Under the pieces are notes generated by a model, which saw nothing but the letters and a program-made list of their open reading frames with translations, made no database searches and had not been told where the DNA came from. Position numbers and translations under genes: made by a program. Below, one piece after another: positions 1-9,979 of a DNA stretch of 64,000 nt. Every line of letters starts with the position of its first letter. The stretch's first letter is position 1. The DNA is from Caballeronia sp. dw_19 (GTDB taxonomy: Bacteria; Pseudomonadota; Gammaproteobacteria; Burkholderiales; Burkholderiaceae), in NCBI RefSeq assembly GCF_018449515.1, contig NZ_JAAVUQ010000003.1, positions 310,001-374,000 on the forward strand. Direction: 5' to 3'.

Positions 1-2
1 CG

Positions 3-506
3 CAGCGCAAGGGTTTGTTCGCCCGCGCGACGCGGTTTGCCTCGCAATTCGCGGCGCGCTTTTCGAAGAAGCGCGACTGGTCGTCGCTGGTGTCGCGCGC
101 GGAAGCGGTGGATACCGCCGTGCTCGAACTCTACAAAAAGCCCGGACCGGTCGCCGCGAGTTTCGCGCTGAGCCTGCTGGGCTGGATCGTGGGCACCGGC
201 GAGGTGTGGCTTGCGTTGCATTTGCTGGGCTCGCCGGTCGGCTGGGCTGAAGCGCTGATGCTGGAAAGTCTTGGCCAGGCCATTCGGGGCGCGGCGTTCT
301 TCATTCCGGGTTCGCTCGGTGTGCAGGAGGGCGGCTATTTGCTGCTCGCGCGTCTGATCGGCTTGCCGCCGGAGGCCGCGCTTGCGCTTTCGTTAGCGAA
401 GCGCGCGCGGGAATTGCTGCTCGGCCTGCCGGGTATCGTTTATCTGCATTTCGCTGAAAAGGGCTGGCAGCGCCGTCGTCTCGCGCGCGTGCCGGAAATC
501 GAATAA
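3..506 (+). CDS. C-terminal part of an HpnL/YbhN-type multi-pass membrane protein (5' end outside window)
   Basis: The reading frame is open to the left edge, so this is the last ~168 residues of a longer protein. It has several hydrophobic segments and the loop FFIPGSLGVQEGG, typical of the UPF0104 / lysylphosphatidylglycerol-synthase-like membrane family that includes HpnL of hopanoid clusters. The tail ends in a basic Lys/Arg-rich stretch. The stop lies 21 nt before the nucleotidyltransferase gene, so the two are probably co-transcribed. Family members are thought to handle lipids or lipid-linked precursors at the inner membrane. A role in presenting a phosphonate-modified lipid is inferred from the neighbours only. 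Confidence 0.75.
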   Translation, partial: QRKGLFARATRFASQFAARFSKKRDWSSLVSRAEAVDTAVLELYKKPGPVAASFALSLLGWIVGTGEVWLALHLLGSPVGWAEALMLESLGQAIRGAAFFIPGSLGVQEGGYLLLARLIGLPPEAALALSLAKRARELLLGLPGIVYLHFAEKGWQRRRLARVPEIE

Positions 507-527
507 AGCATCACCGATAGGATCAAC

Positions 528-1295
528 ATGCGCGCAATTATTCTTGCCGCCGGGATGGGTTTGCGCCTGGTTCAGCCGGAAGGACAGCAAAAGCCGAAGT
601 GCCTGCTGCGTTTCGGCGAGTCGTCGCTGCTCGAACGCCATCTTCAATTGCTGAAGACGGCGGGCGTTGATGAAATCGTCTTTGTGCTCGGCTTCAAGCA
701 TGAACAGGTGGAAGCCGAATTGGCTGCGATCGACTGGAAACCGCATACCGAAGTGGTCGTGAACCGCGAGTTTTCGCTCGGCAGCGTGCTGTCCGTCCAC
801 ACGGCGGCAGAAGCGCTGACACGCGGCGGTGACGTGCTGCTGATGGACGCCGACGTGCTCTACGACGAACGTATTCTCGAGCCGCTGGTGGCGGGCGCAG
901 GACCGGTGAATCGTCTGCTGATCGACCGTGATTTCGAAGCCGGCGATGAACCCGTGAAGCTTTGCGTGGCGAATGGCGTGCCGGTGGAATTGCGCAAGCA
1001 AGTGCTGGCGGATTTGCAATTCGACGTGATCGGCGAGTCGGTGGGATTTTTCCGCTTCGACGAAACGGCGGCGCGGCGTCTGGCCGAACTCGTCGCCGGG
1101 TATGTAGCGACGGGCCGTGCCAACTTGCCGCACGAGGAAGCCGTACGCGATTTGCTGCTGGAACGCAGCCAGGTATTCGACGTGGCCGACGTAACCGGCG
1201 CGCCTTGGATAGAAATCGATTTTCAGAACGACGTTAAACGCGCGGCCGACGAAGTCTTGCCGCAACTGCGTCAGCTTGCAGGAGCCCTACGATGA
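528..1295 (+). CDS. LicC-like sugar/choline-phosphate nucleotidyltransferase of a phosphonate cluster
   Basis: A 255-residue single-domain nucleotidyltransferase. The N-terminus has the glycine-rich NTP loop LAAGMGLRL (residues 6-14) followed by the KPK lysine motif near residue 22. The metal-binding aspartate is in LLMDADVLY near residue 109, and a second acidic motif, [13 protein letters not shown], is near the C-terminus as in phosphocholine cytidylyltransferases. An AGGA box sits 5 nt before the ATG. The stop overlaps the next ATG (ATGA at 1292-1295), indicating translational coupling. Beside PEP mutase, the likely job is CTP-dependent activation of a phosphonate such as 2-aminoethylphosphonate. 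The substrate is inferred. Confidence 0.85.
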   Translation: MRAIILAAGMGLRLVQPEGQQKPKCLLRFGESSLLERHLQLLKTAGVDEIVFVLGFKHEQVEAELAAIDWKPHTEVVVNREFSLGSVLSVHTAAEALTRGGDVLLMDADVLYDERILEPLVAGAGPVNRLLIDRDFEAGDEPVKLCVANGVPVELRKQVLADLQFDVIGESVGFFRFDETAARRLAELVAGYVATGRANLPHEEAVRDLLLERSQVFDVADVTGAPWIEIDFQNDVKRAADEVLPQLRQLAGALR

Positions 1296-2992
1296 ACGCA
1301 CCGTATCAACTACCCGCGGCGTATGCCCGCTCCCTTCGCCTGCGCGAGATGCTGCAGAGCAATCAGCTCGAATTCCTGATGGAAGCGCATAACGGCTTGT
1401 CCGCGCGCATTGTGAAGGAAGCCGGTTTCAAGGCGATCTGGGGGTCGGGTCTCACGATCTCCGCGCAGTTCGGCGTACGCGACAACAACGAAGCGAGCTG
1501 GACCCAGGTGGTCGACACGCTTGAGTTCATGGCGGACGCGAGCGACCTGCCTATCTTGCTCGATGGCGACACTGGCTACGGCAACTTCAATAACGTCCGC
1601 CGGCTGGTGAAGAAGCTGGAGCAGCGCGGCATTGCCGGCGTGTGTATCGAAGACAAGCAGTTTCCTAAGACCAATAGTTTTCTTAACGGCGAGCGTCAGC
1701 CGCTCGCCGAGATGGACGAGTTCTGCGGCAAGATCAAGGCCGGCAAGGACTCGCAGAGCGATCCGAATTTCTCCATCGTTGCGCGCGTGGAAGCGTTGAT
1801 CGCGGGCTGGGGCATGGAAGAAGCGTTGAAGCGCGCGGAGGCTTATCGCCAGGCCGGCGCCGACGCCATCCTGATCCACAGCAAGCTGTCCAAGCCGGAC
1901 GAAATCCTCACGTTTGCGCGCGAATGGGCCGGCCGCGGTCCGCTCGTGATCGTGCCGACCAAGTACTACAGCACGCCGACCGATGTGTTCCGCCAGGCCG
2001 GCATCAGCACCGTGATCTGGGCGAACCATTTGCTGCGCGGCGCGGCATCGACCATGCAGGCGATCGCCAAGGAAATCCACAGCAGCGAAACGCTCGTGAA
2101 CGTGGAAGACCGCGTGGCGACGGTCAACGAAATCTTCCGTCTCCAGGACGCCGAGGAATATTCGACCGCTGAAAGCGTGTATCTGTCGTCGGCGAGTGCA
2201 TCGCGTAACGCGGTCGTGCTGGCGGCAAGCCGGGGCGCGGGGCTGGAAGCCGTTACCGCCGATAAACCCAAGGTCATGCTGCCGATTGCGGGCAAGCCGC
2301 TGCTGCGCCGTCTGGTTGAAGCGTTCAAGAAAGAAGGGATCAACGACATTACGGTGGTGGGCGGTTATCGCGCCGATGCCATCGATACATCGGGGATCCG
2401 GCTGGTCGTGAACGAGAAGCACGCGCAAACGGGCGAGCTGGCGTCGCTGGCATGCGCCGCGAAATCGTTCACCGCCGACACCGTGATCTCCTACGGCGAC
2501 CTCTTGTTCCGCAGCTACATTCTTCGCGATCTGGTGGAGTCGGACAGCGATTTCTGCGTGGTCGTGGATTCATCGCAGACGCCGGCGGCTGGCGTGGCAT
2601 CGACGGATTTTGCGTATTGCTCGACCGCTGACGATCGCGCGTTGTTCGGCCAAAAGGTCTGGCTCGAAAGCGTGACGAGCTCGGCGGGTCCGGCAAATTC
2701 CAAGACGCCGCAAGGCCGCTGGATGGGCCTTCTGAACGTGCGCGGCGCAGGCCGGGAGCGGTTGGTTGCCATGCTCGAAAAACTGCAGCAACGCGATGAC
2801 TTCGACAAGCTCGACATGGCCGCGCTGCTCAACGCGCTGGTGGCTGCGGACGAAAAGATCGAAGTGCAGTACGTGCACGGTCATTGGCGCGGCGTGAACG
2901 ACCTCGACGAGTTGCGTCAAGCCGGCGATTTTGCACACGGTCAGGCGCCGTACGGATCGAACGGCTCGGGCTCCTCGGAGGCCGGCGCGTGA
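1292..2992 (+). CDS. pepM: Phosphoenolpyruvate mutase fused to a C-terminal nucleotidyltransferase domain
   Basis: A 566-residue two-domain protein. Residues ~15-285 are a PEP mutase of the isocitrate-lyase fold with the diagnostic loop [10 protein letters not shown] (E120-S129), which separates mutases (EDKxxxxxNS) from lyases. It converts PEP to phosphonopyruvate, forming the C-P bond. Residues ~305-545 form a nucleotidyltransferase domain ([28 protein letters not shown]). Its NTP loop reads LAASRGAGL, so two positions of the usual GxGxR pattern are changed. The start overlaps the upstream stop, and the stop overlaps the GTG start of the decarboxylase gene. PepM-cytidylyltransferase fusions are known in phosphonoglycan and phosphonolipid pathways. 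Confidence 0.93.
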   Translation: MNAPYQLPAAYARSLRLREMLQSNQLEFLMEAHNGLSARIVKEAGFKAIWGSGLTISAQFGVRDNNEASWTQVVDTLEFMADASDLPILLDGDTGYGNFNNVRRLVKKLEQRGIAGVCIEDKQFPKTNSFLNGERQPLAEMDEFCGKIKAGKDSQSDPNFSIVARVEALIAGWGMEEALKRAEAYRQAGADAILIHSKLSKPDEILTFAREWAGRGPLVIVPTKYYSTPTDVFRQAGISTVIWANHLLRGAASTMQAIAKEIHSSETLVNVEDRVATVNEIFRLQDAEEYSTAESVYLSSASASRNAVVLAASRGAGLEAVTADKPKVMLPIAGKPLLRRLVEAFKKEGINDITVVGGYRADAIDTSGIRLVVNEKHAQTGELASLACAAKSFTADTVISYGDLLFRSYILRDLVESDSDFCVVVDSSQTPAAGVASTDFAYCSTADDRALFGQKVWLESVTSSAGPANSKTPQGRWMGLLNVRGAGRERLVAMLEKLQQRDDFDKLDMAALLNALVAADEKIEVQYVHGHWRGVNDLDELRQAGDFAHGQAPYGSNGSGSSEAGA

Positions 2993-4164
2993 TCGAAGCT
3001 GCACAATTTGTCGAAGCCGCGCGCGAGCGCGGTTTCGACTGGTACGCGGGCGTGCCGTGCTCGTATCTGACGCCGTTCATCAATTACGTGCTGCAGGACG
3101 AGACGCTGAATTACGTGTCGGCGGCCAATGAGGGCGACGCCGTCGCGTTGATCGCGGGCGTGGCGCTTGGCGCGTCGGGCGTGCACAAGGCGCGTCGCGG
3201 CATTTCGATGATGCAGAACTCCGGGCTCGGCAACGCGGTGAGCCCGCTGACCTCGCTCACGTGGACGTTCAGGCTGCCGCAATTGCTGATCGTTACATGG
3301 CGCGGTCAACCGGGCGTCGCCGATGAACCGCAGCACGCGCTGATGGGACCGGTCACGCCGGCCATGCTCGACACCATGGAGATTCCATGGGAGCTGTTTC
3401 CTACGGAAGCCGATGCGATCGGACCCGCGCTCGATCGCGCGACCGCGCATATGGACAGCACAGGGCGCCCGTACGCGCTGGTGATGCAGAAGGGCAGCGT
3501 CGCGCCGTACAAGTTGAACAAGAAAGGCTTGAGCGGTGTGCGTCAGCGCGCGTTGAACGAGCGGGCAAAGGTTCAGTCGTTTGAAGGCGCAAGCGAGCGT
3601 GTGTCACGCCACGACGCGTTGGAACGCGTGATCGCGCATACGCCGAAAGAGTCGACGGTCGTGCTGGCATCGACGGGATTTTGCGGGCGGGAGCTTTACG
3701 CTATCGATGACCGCGAGAACCAGGTGTACCTGGTTGGATCAATGGGATGCGTGACGCCTATGGCGCTCGGCCTCGCGCTGTCGCGGCCTGACCTGAACGT
3801 AGTAGCGCTCGACGGCGACGGCGCCGCGCTGATGCGCATGGGCGTGTTCGCGACGCTCGGCGCTTATGGGCCGGCCAACCTCACGCACTTGCTGCTGGAC
3901 AACGGCGCGCATGAGTCGACCGGCGGTCAGGCGACGGTGTCGCAGGGCATCGAGTTCGCGCGGATCGCTTCGGCGTGCGGGTACGCGCTGGCGCTGGACG
4001 GCGATGACCTCTCGATCATCGACCGGCTATTCGACGCGAAGGACGTCGATGGCGTGCGTTTCGCGCGGCTGTCGATCAACACCGGCACGCCGAGCGACCT
4101 GCCGCGCCCGTCGATCACGCCGGAAGATGTGCGTCGCCGGCTGCAAACGCATATTGGACGCTAG
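2989..4164 (+). CDS. ppd: Phosphonopyruvate decarboxylase
   Basis: A 391-residue ThDP-dependent decarboxylase that turns phosphonopyruvate into phosphonoacetaldehyde, the step that pulls the unfavourable PEP mutase reaction forward. The N-terminal half carries [12 protein letters not shown] and AANEGDAVA, where Glu should contact the ThDP ring. The C-terminal half has the ThDP/Mg motif beginning [10 protein letters not shown] and ending [15 protein letters not shown] chose the GTG at 2989, which overlaps the pepM stop (GTGA); the frame is open further upstream, but the family starts near this point. A strong hairpin follows. No transaminase lies to the right, so the next step must be encoded elsewhere, possibly left of the window. 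Confidence 0.93.
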   Translation: MIEAAQFVEAARERGFDWYAGVPCSYLTPFINYVLQDETLNYVSAANEGDAVALIAGVALGASGVHKARRGISMMQNSGLGNAVSPLTSLTWTFRLPQLLIVTWRGQPGVADEPQHALMGPVTPAMLDTMEIPWELFPTEADAIGPALDRATAHMDSTGRPYALVMQKGSVAPYKLNKKGLSGVRQRALNERAKVQSFEGASERVSRHDALERVIAHTPKESTVVLASTGFCGRELYAIDDRENQVYLVGSMGCVTPMALGLALSRPDLNVVALDGDGAALMRMGVFATLGAYGPANLTHLLLDNGAHESTGGQATVSQGIEFARIASACGYALALDGDDLSIIDRLFDAKDVDGVRFARLSINTGTPSDLPRPSITPEDVRRRLQTHIGR

Positions 4165-4204
4165 GCTGTCGCGCTGATCTTGCTTCGAATGCCACGCTGT
4201 TCAC

Positions 4205-4242
4205 CCAAAGGCCGCACCAACCGATGTTGGCGCGGCCTTTGG
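4205..4242. terminator. Hairpin terminator between convergent genes
   Basis: Perfect 11-bp arms (CCAAAGGCCGC at 4205-4215, complement at 4232-4242) enclose a further 5-bp stem (CCAAC / GTTGG). There is no long U tract on either side. It lies between the convergent ppd and secreted-protein genes and could serve both. Confidence 0.6.
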
Positions 4243-4257
4243 CTTGGTGGGCGCGTG

Positions 4258-4728
4258 TTAATCGTGGGTGACCGTGGCCAATTGTGGTGAATCGGGCTTG
4301 CAGAAGATCGCGGTGATAAAAGGCGCGACGCGACGAATAACGGCGTCGCTGCCAGCCGCGCGAACTTTTTGCTTGACCGAATCTTCCCCGCCGATCACAA
4401 CAGCGCCATAAGCCGAGTCGGCGATAGGATCGCCGTTGCCCTGCTTGAAAATCGCGTCATTTTTCTGGAACCCAACTACCGCGAACACGCCGAAGTCGAA
4501 CGCGGTGAGATGACTATCGCGCGTTGGTTTAAACGCGTTGATTGAATTGGGCTCCACGCGCATGGGGGTCGTTTCTATCGCGTGATTTTCCTGAAGCGGC
4601 GCGATGAACGCGTGCGCGGTCGACTTGCAGTCGAGTTGAGCATCCAGCGCATAGGCCGAAGCTTGCGCGGACAGTACTGCAATGAGCATGAATAAGCCGA
4701 TGCGGACGGCTGGTACGAGTGGCTTCAT
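4258..4728 (-). CDS. Small secreted protein of unknown function
   Basis: A 156-residue protein starting MKPLVPAVRIGLF. It has a classical Sec signal peptide: basic start, hydrophobic core LFMLIAVLSAQ, and a probable cleavage after ASAYA near residue 28. Two cysteines remain in the mature part, one near the N-terminus and one near the C-terminus, and could form a disulfide. An in-frame ATG 18 codons upstream would put a charged stretch before the signal peptide, so the internal start is preferred. I recognise no domain. It faces the phosphonate cluster and has no evident operon partner. Confidence 0.6.
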   Translation of the reverse strand: MKPLVPAVRIGLFMLIAVLSAQASAYALDAQLDCKSTAHAFIAPLQENHAIETTPMRVEPNSINAFKPTRDSHLTAFDFGVFAVVGFQKNDAIFKQGNGDPIADSAYGAVVIGGEDSVKQKVRAAGSDAVIRRVAPFITAIFCKPDSPQLATVTHD

Positions 4729-5129
4729 GTTTGTTTGTTCCAACCCACGCGCCCGTGAAGGACGCGACGTGAGTACGCACACGGCGTTGCGAAAAGCCTA
4801 GACTTTAGCGGGAAGCTGGAAAGTGCGCTTAAACAAGTGCTTAGAGCCCGTCTGGCGGGGCGCTGCGGGGGCCGTCACGCTCGCCCGACTGTGGAATCTG
4901 ACGGCGAGTAATCCTCAGCAGAATTAAGGTGAGCTGTGCAAATGGGTTTGAGGCGTGCTTGAACTGCCCCGTCGCTAAGGATAGTTAAGCAAAATCAAGG
5001 TGCGTAAGGAGGCTTCAGCGCTGAAGGCCGCGAACACGCCGAATTTGCTCGGCGTGCTCAAGTTATTAAGGCGGCGTCCGGCGCGCGCGCGGCCCGATCG
5101 TACGCTCAGGCTACCGGGCCACAACCCCT
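4729..5129. other. Intergenic gap without a supported gene
   Basis: No convincing coding region. It holds a 14-bp perfect palindrome (CTTCAGCGCTGAAG, 5013-5026) and a hairpin with 8-bp arms (CACGCCGA at 5035-5042, complement at 5049-5056). Both lie just past the end of the purine operon on the minus strand and may contribute to its termination, although there is no U tract. Confidence 0.4.
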
Positions 5130-6461
5130 TCAAGCCGCCGCCAACTCCGCCACCGTCCCGCGCCGCGTCCCTCTCCGATGCACGCATTTCCCCGCCGCAT
5201 ACGTCTCGAACACGGCGCGGTCGTCGCCGAGCATCGCGAACGCGAACAGCAGTTCTTCCAGCGATTCAGCCCGCGAAGTCCGGCGATCAAGCAGAGGCGT
5301 ACCAGCCGGGTCCAGCACAACGAAATCCGCCTCGCTGCCGGGCTGCAGCGTCCCGACACGGTCCGCCATATCGAGCACTTGAGCCGCGCCCGTGGTCGCC
5401 AGCCAGAACATGCGCGCCGCGGTCAGATGGTGTCCCGTCAGACGCGCGATCTTGTGCGCTTCGCCCATGGTTTGCAGCATCGAAAACGTGGTGCCGCCGC
5501 CTACGTCGGTTGCAAGTGCCACTGGCATCTTCGCGGCGCCGGCCTTTTCTATATCGAACAAGCCGCTTCCCAGGAACAGATTCGATGTCGGGCAATGCGA
5601 CGCCACCGCGCCGGTTTCAGCCATGCGCTGGCGGTCGGTATCGTCGAGATAGATGCAGTGGCCATACACCGCGCGCTGACGCAGCAAGTCGTAGTGATCG
5701 TAGATATCCAGATAGCTCCGATGACCCGGAAACAGGCTTTCGACCCACTTGATCTCGTCGGTGTTTTCGGCGACGTGGCTCTGGATATACACGTCCTGGT
5801 GCTTGCGCGCGAGCACGGCGCAGGCTTCGAGTTGCGCCTCCGTCGAAGTGGGCGCAAAACGCGGCGTCAGCGCGTATTCCTGCCGCCCGCGACCGTGCCA
5901 GCGCGCGATGAGTTCAGCGCTGTCGTCGTAGCCCGATTGCGCCGTGTCGCGCAGATACTCCGGACAGTTGCGATCCATCAGCACCTTGCCCGCGATCATG
6001 CGCAGGTTGCGTGACTCGCTTTCGCTGAAGAAGGCATCGGCGGATTGCTTGTGGACCGTGCAGTACACGAGCGCCGTGGTCGTGCCGCAGGCCAGCAGTT
6101 CATCGATGAAAAAGCTCGCCGTTTCCCGTGCGTACGCCGGGTCCTCGAACTTGCGTTCGGTCGGAAAGGTGTACGTGTTCAACCATGGCAACAGACCCGG
6201 CGCAGGCGAGGCGATCATGTCGGTCTGCGGATAGTGAATGTGCGAGTCGATGAAACCCGGCACGATCAACTTCTCCCGCAAGTCCTTAACGATTGCATCG
6301 GGCGCGATGGTCTCACGCAGCGCCGCATATGCGCCCGCTGCCACCACGCGGCCATCTTCCACCAGCAACAGGCCGTCGGTTTCATGCACGGCGTTGTCGT
6401 CGGAGAATGCGGGGTCGTCGCGGAACGTGAGTAGCTGTGCGCGGTAAGCGGTCTGAGTCAT
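5130..6461 (-). CDS. guaD: Guanine deaminase
   Basis: A 443-residue amidohydrolase that deaminates guanine to xanthine. It carries the metal motif PGFIDSHIHYPQ, then HVAENTDEIKWV, the family stretch around ASHCPTSNLFLGSG, and the aspartate motif LATDVGGG. Start chosen at 6461: a GGAG box lies about 10 nt upstream, and the encoded N-terminus (MTQTAYRAQLLTF) fits the family. The open frame continues 78 codons upstream without family resemblance. It is the last gene of the purine operon, 35 nt after the permease; its product feeds xanthine dehydrogenase, encoded at the start of the same operon. Confidence 0.94.
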   Translation of the reverse strand: MTQTAYRAQLLTFRDDPAFSDDNAVHETDGLLLVEDGRVVAAGAYAALRETIAPDAIVKDLREKLIVPGFIDSHIHYPQTDMIASPAPGLLPWLNTYTFPTERKFEDPAYARETASFFIDELLACGTTTALVYCTVHKQSADAFFSESESRNLRMIAGKVLMDRNCPEYLRDTAQSGYDDSAELIARWHGRGRQEYALTPRFAPTSTEAQLEACAVLARKHQDVYIQSHVAENTDEIKWVESLFPGHRSYLDIYDHYDLLRQRAVYGHCIYLDDTDRQRMAETGAVASHCPTSNLFLGSGLFDIEKAGAAKMPVALATDVGGGTTFSMLQTMGEAHKIARLTGHHLTAARMFWLATTGAAQVLDMADRVGTLQPGSEADFVVLDPAGTPLLDRRTSRAESLEELLFAFAMLGDDRAVFETYAAGKCVHRRGTRRGTVAELAAA

Positions 6462-6496
6462 GGGTGAAACGTCTCCAGTAAAGCGGGTCAACGCCC

Positions 6497-7873
6497 TTAT
6501 AGCTGTGTCAATAACAGCAACGACAGCGCGGCGACAATCCACATCGCCGGCTTGATTTCTTTTCTGCGGCCGGTGAACGACTTGATCACGACAAACGCGA
6601 GGAACCCATACGCTATTCCGTCGGTGATCGAATACGTCAGCGGGATCAGGATCATGGCGAGGAAGGCGGGAATGGCTTCGTCGAAGCGGCCCCATTCAAT
6701 CTTCGTGATCGACTCCATCATGAACACGCCGACCAGCACCAGCGCGGGCGCGGTCGCAATGGCAGGCACCAGCGAAAGCAGCGGCGAGAGGAACAGGAAG
6801 GGCAGGAAACACAAACCGGCCACGACCGCGACCAGTCCCGTGCGGCCGCCCGCTGAAATGCCTGCTGCCGATTCGATGTACGCGTTTGCCGGGCTCGTGC
6901 CAAGCGGCGCGGAAACCAGCGCGGCGAAGGAATCGACCATCATCGACTGGCGGATATTGCGCGGGTTGCCGTCTTTATCGTAGAGCTTGCCGGCTTCCGA
7001 AATCGCCATGAACGTGGACAGCGCGTCAAAAAACGACGTGAACAGCATCACGAAAATAAACGGCCAGTAGATCACCTTCAGCGAGCCGAGCAGGTCCAGT
7101 TGGCCGACCGCCGAGAAGTCCGGCGCCGAGAACAAACCATTCCAGTTGACGAGCGTTTTCGTGGCAATGGCGGCGGGCCAGTAAGCGGTGCCGTCGCCCC
7201 AGAAGCGGCCGATGGGAATTGCGATCACGGTCGTGAAAATGATGCCGATCATCAACGCGCCGGTCATCTTTCGTGCAACCAGAATAGTGGTCACGGCGAG
7301 GCCGATCAGGAAGGTGATCACCACCGGATTCAGCGATGCCGAATGCACGATCGTCACGGGATCGCTGATGACAAACTTCGCGTTGACCAGTCCGATCAGG
7401 CTGATAAACAGGCCGATGCCACACGACACGGCATGACGCAGGTTCGCGGGAATCGCATCGACGACCAGCTTGCGCGCGTTGAACGCCGCTAGCACCGCGA
7501 AGATCACGCCGGCCCAGAACACGCAGCCGAGCGCGGTCTGCCACGGCATCTTGCCGCTGTGAACCATCACGAAAGCGAACAGCGCGTTCATGCCCATGCC
7601 GGGCGCAACCAGCACCGGGTTGCGCGCGTAGAGCCCCATCGCGCAACTGCCGAGGAAACTGACAATCACGGTGGCGGTCAGCGCGGCAGGGAAGGGGACG
7701 CCTGCCTGCGACAGAATCCCGGGATTGACGACGATGATGTACATCGCCGTGAGGAAGGTCGTGATGCCCGCAACAATCTCGGTTTTCGTGCGCGAACCCG
7801 CCGCGCGGATGCCGAAGAAACGCTCGAGCGTGGTTGTATCGTTGGTGATCGTAGCCATGGCGTTCTCGCTCAT
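6497..7873 (-). CDS. NCS2-family purine permease (AzgA/GhxP type)
   Basis: A 458-residue inner-membrane transporter with about 12-14 hydrophobic segments. The loop beginning SPLGTSPANAYIESAAG and continuing with a GGRTGL motif is the signature of the adenine/guanine/hypoxanthine branch of NCS2 proton symporters. The start at 7873 (MSENAMATITN) overlaps the deaminase stop as ATGA; a second ATG at 7858 is possible. It sits inside the purine operon, so nucleobase import for degradation or salvage is likely. Which purine is preferred cannot be read from the sequence. Confidence 0.9.
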   Translation of the reverse strand: MSENAMATITNDTTTLERFFGIRAAGSRTKTEIVAGITTFLTAMYIIVVNPGILSQAGVPFPAALTATVIVSFLGSCAMGLYARNPVLVAPGMGMNALFAFVMVHSGKMPWQTALGCVFWAGVIFAVLAAFNARKLVVDAIPANLRHAVSCGIGLFISLIGLVNAKFVISDPVTIVHSASLNPVVITFLIGLAVTTILVARKMTGALMIGIIFTTVIAIPIGRFWGDGTAYWPAAIATKTLVNWNGLFSAPDFSAVGQLDLLGSLKVIYWPFIFVMLFTSFFDALSTFMAISEAGKLYDKDGNPRNIRQSMMVDSFAALVSAPLGTSPANAYIESAAGISAGGRTGLVAVVAGLCFLPFLFLSPLLSLVPAIATAPALVLVGVFMMESITKIEWGRFDEAIPAFLAMILIPLTYSITDGIAYGFLAFVVIKSFTGRRKEIKPAMWIVAALSLLLLTQL

Positions 7874-8907
7874 GCCGCCGCGTGCGAGTTGTGCCAATAG
7901 GCATCGAGTCTGGCTACCATCGCAACGCGTTCGGCGTCCGTCACGAACGACGCTTCCAGGCTGTTCTTCAGCAGCGTGTAACACTCGGCGTCATTGAGAT
8001 TCAATGCATCGAGAATCGCGAAATAGTTGGCGTTCACGTAGCCGCCGAAATACGCGGGGTCGTCGGAGTTGATCATCACGGCCACGCCCTGATCCAGCAG
8101 CGCCTTGAGCGTGTGTTTCGCCATGTCGTCGAACACGCGCAGCTTCAGGTTCGACAGCGGGCAGACGGTCAATGCGATACGGGCATCGGCGAGACGGGCG
8201 ACCAGCGCCGGGTCTTCCATGCTGCGCACACCATGATCCACGCGATCCACTTTCAACAGGTCGAGCGCTTCGTACACGTACGCGGGCGGCCCTTCCTCGC
8301 CTGCGTGCGCCACGAGCTTCAGACCTTTCTCGCGCGCCTTCGCGAACACGCGTTCGAACTTCGAAGGCGGATGGCCGCGTTCCGACGAATCCAGCCCGAC
8401 ACCAATCAGCCGGTGCCTGTATTGATCGAACAAAGGCAGCGCTTCATCGAACGTTTTAAGCGCGTCTTCTTCCGGCAAATGGCGCAGGAAACACAGGATC
8501 AGCTTGCTCGTCAAACCGCGACGCTCACCTTCAGCCAGCGCGCTTTCGATACCCGCGACCGCCGTCGCAATCGATACACCACGTTCGGTGTGCGTCTGCG
8601 GATCGAAGAAAATTTCGGTGTGCGTGACATGATCGGCGAGCGCGCGTTCAACGTATGCTAGGGTCATGTCGTGGAAATCGCGCTCGTGCAGCAGCACGCT
8701 CGCGCCCGCATAGTAGATGTCGAGAAACGATTGCAGGTCGGTGAACGCGTAGGCCGCGCGCAATGCGTCTATGGAGTCGTACGCGAGCGTCACGCCGTTG
8801 CGTTTGGCGAGTTCGAAGATCAGCTCGGGTTCGAGCGAACCTTCAATGTGAATGTGGAGTTCGGCCTTGGGCGCGCGGGCGATCTTGTCAGCGAGAGTGG
8901 GATTCAT
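7870..8907 (-). CDS. add: Adenosine deaminase family protein, probably an adenine deaminase
   Basis: A 345-residue zinc amidohydrolase. Metal and catalytic motifs are ELHIHIEGSL (near residue 16), the HAGEE motif (H and catalytic Glu), DRVDHGVR, and NSDDPAYFGG (catalytic Asp). The motif GLDSSERGHPPSKF and the HAGEEGPP sequence resemble the fungal Aah1-type branch, where bacterial members deaminate adenine rather than adenosine. That fits an operon dealing with free bases: adenine to hypoxanthine, then xanthine dehydrogenase. The start follows xdhC by 28 nt, and its stop overlaps the permease start. The family call is firm; the adenine preference is inferred. Confidence 0.88.
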   Translation of the reverse strand: MNPTLADKIARAPKAELHIHIEGSLEPELIFELAKRNGVTLAYDSIDALRAAYAFTDLQSFLDIYYAGASVLLHERDFHDMTLAYVERALADHVTHTEIFFDPQTHTERGVSIATAVAGIESALAEGERRGLTSKLILCFLRHLPEEDALKTFDEALPLFDQYRHRLIGVGLDSSERGHPPSKFERVFAKAREKGLKLVAHAGEEGPPAYVYEALDLLKVDRVDHGVRSMEDPALVARLADARIALTVCPLSNLKLRVFDDMAKHTLKALLDQGVAVMINSDDPAYFGGYVNANYFAILDALNLNDAECYTLLKNSLEASFVTDAERVAMVARLDAYWHNSHAAA

Positions 8908-8935
8908 GCTTGTTTTGTGCTTTAAAAGGTCTGGA

Positions 8936-9961
8936 TCACGCGGTTTGCGGATGCTGCGCCGAATTGTAGCTGTGCGCGGCGCGTTCCTCGACCTTCTGCA
9001 GCAACTGCGCTGCCACCGATACTGCTATCATTTCCGGCGCTTTATCGTCAATGCCGGGTACGCCGATCGGGCACGTCATGCGCTTGATCCGCATGGGGTC
9101 TATGCCCCGTGAAGTCAGTCGGCGCTCGAACAGCACCTTCTTCGTATGCGAGCCGATCATGCCGAAAAACGCAAAATCGCCGCGCCGGAGAATGCGTTCG
9201 GCGAGCGTCAGGTCGAGCGCGTGGTCGTGCGTCATCACGAGGAAATAGCTGTTGGCCGGTGCTTCGTCCACAGCGGCTTCCGGGATTCCGCTGGCGTCCA
9301 TCGTGACATTGTCGGGGAGCCGGTCAATGGGCGGGAAGGTTTCATCGCGCTCGTCGACCCACACCACGCGGCACGGCAGATTCGCGAGCACCCTGACGAT
9401 CGCCGCGCCCACATGGCCGGCACCGAACAGCACCACCGGAAACTCGCGCACTGCGATGGTTTCGGTCAGCAACGAACCGCTTTCGTCGAAACCCGCGCCG
9501 TCCCAGAGCAGGCAATCGGGGCCGGCTACGCCCGGTTCCGGGTCGGAGATCATCACGCTATCCGGGACCGGGCCGAAGCCGACGCTGCGCACCGTGGATA
9601 GTCCCTGCGCCATGCGTTTATTCAACGATGTGACCCAGCCGAGATCGCCTACATCCAGCCGCTCGAACGCCAGCACGACCGCGCCGCCGCAGCATTGACC
9701 GAGGCTTGGGCCGAGCGCGAAACGCTCGAGCCGCCGCATGTGCGGACTGCGCGCGCCGTCTTTGAGCACCTGTCGCGCGGTTTCAATCGCCTTCCATTCC
9801 AGATGGCCGCCGCCGATGGTGTGGCGTGCATCGTCACGCGTGACGATCATCTTCGTGCCCGCTTCGCGCGGCGCCGAGCCCTCCACGCGCGCGACCGTCA
9901 CCAGCACGACGGCGTCGCCGTGTGCGAGAAGGTGTTGCAGATCGTGTAGCCAGGCTGGCAT
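8936..9961 (-). CDS. xdhC: Xanthine dehydrogenase accessory factor XdhC
   Basis: A 341-residue protein. The N-terminal XdhC domain has VEGSAPREAG and TIGGGHLE, with SLGQCCGG carrying conserved cysteines. The C-terminal Rossmann domain has VVLFGAGHVGAA. XdhC binds molybdenum cofactor, helps sulfurate it and inserts it into the XDH large subunit. It starts 18 nt after the xdhB stop, behind a GGAG box, so it is translated from the same message. No frameshift or truncation is seen, and its length matches the family. Confidence 0.93.
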   Translation of the reverse strand: MPAWLHDLQHLLAHGDAVVLVTVARVEGSAPREAGTKMIVTRDDARHTIGGGHLEWKAIETARQVLKDGARSPHMRRLERFALGPSLGQCCGGAVVLAFERLDVGDLGWVTSLNKRMAQGLSTVRSVGFGPVPDSVMISDPEPGVAGPDCLLWDGAGFDESGSLLTETIAVREFPVVLFGAGHVGAAIVRVLANLPCRVVWVDERDETFPPIDRLPDNVTMDASGIPEAAVDEAPANSYFLVMTHDHALDLTLAERILRRGDFAFFGMIGSHTKKVLFERRLTSRGIDPMRIKRMTCPIGVPGIDDKAPEMIAVSVAAQLLQKVEERAAHSYNSAQHPQTA

Positions 9962-9979
9962 CGAACAGGCTCCGGTTTA

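Noticed and set aside
393..1265. 290-codon minus-strand frame opposite the nucleotidyltransferase
   Set aside because: It is a shadow of the genes on the plus strand, with His/Arg/Gln-rich composition and no domain.
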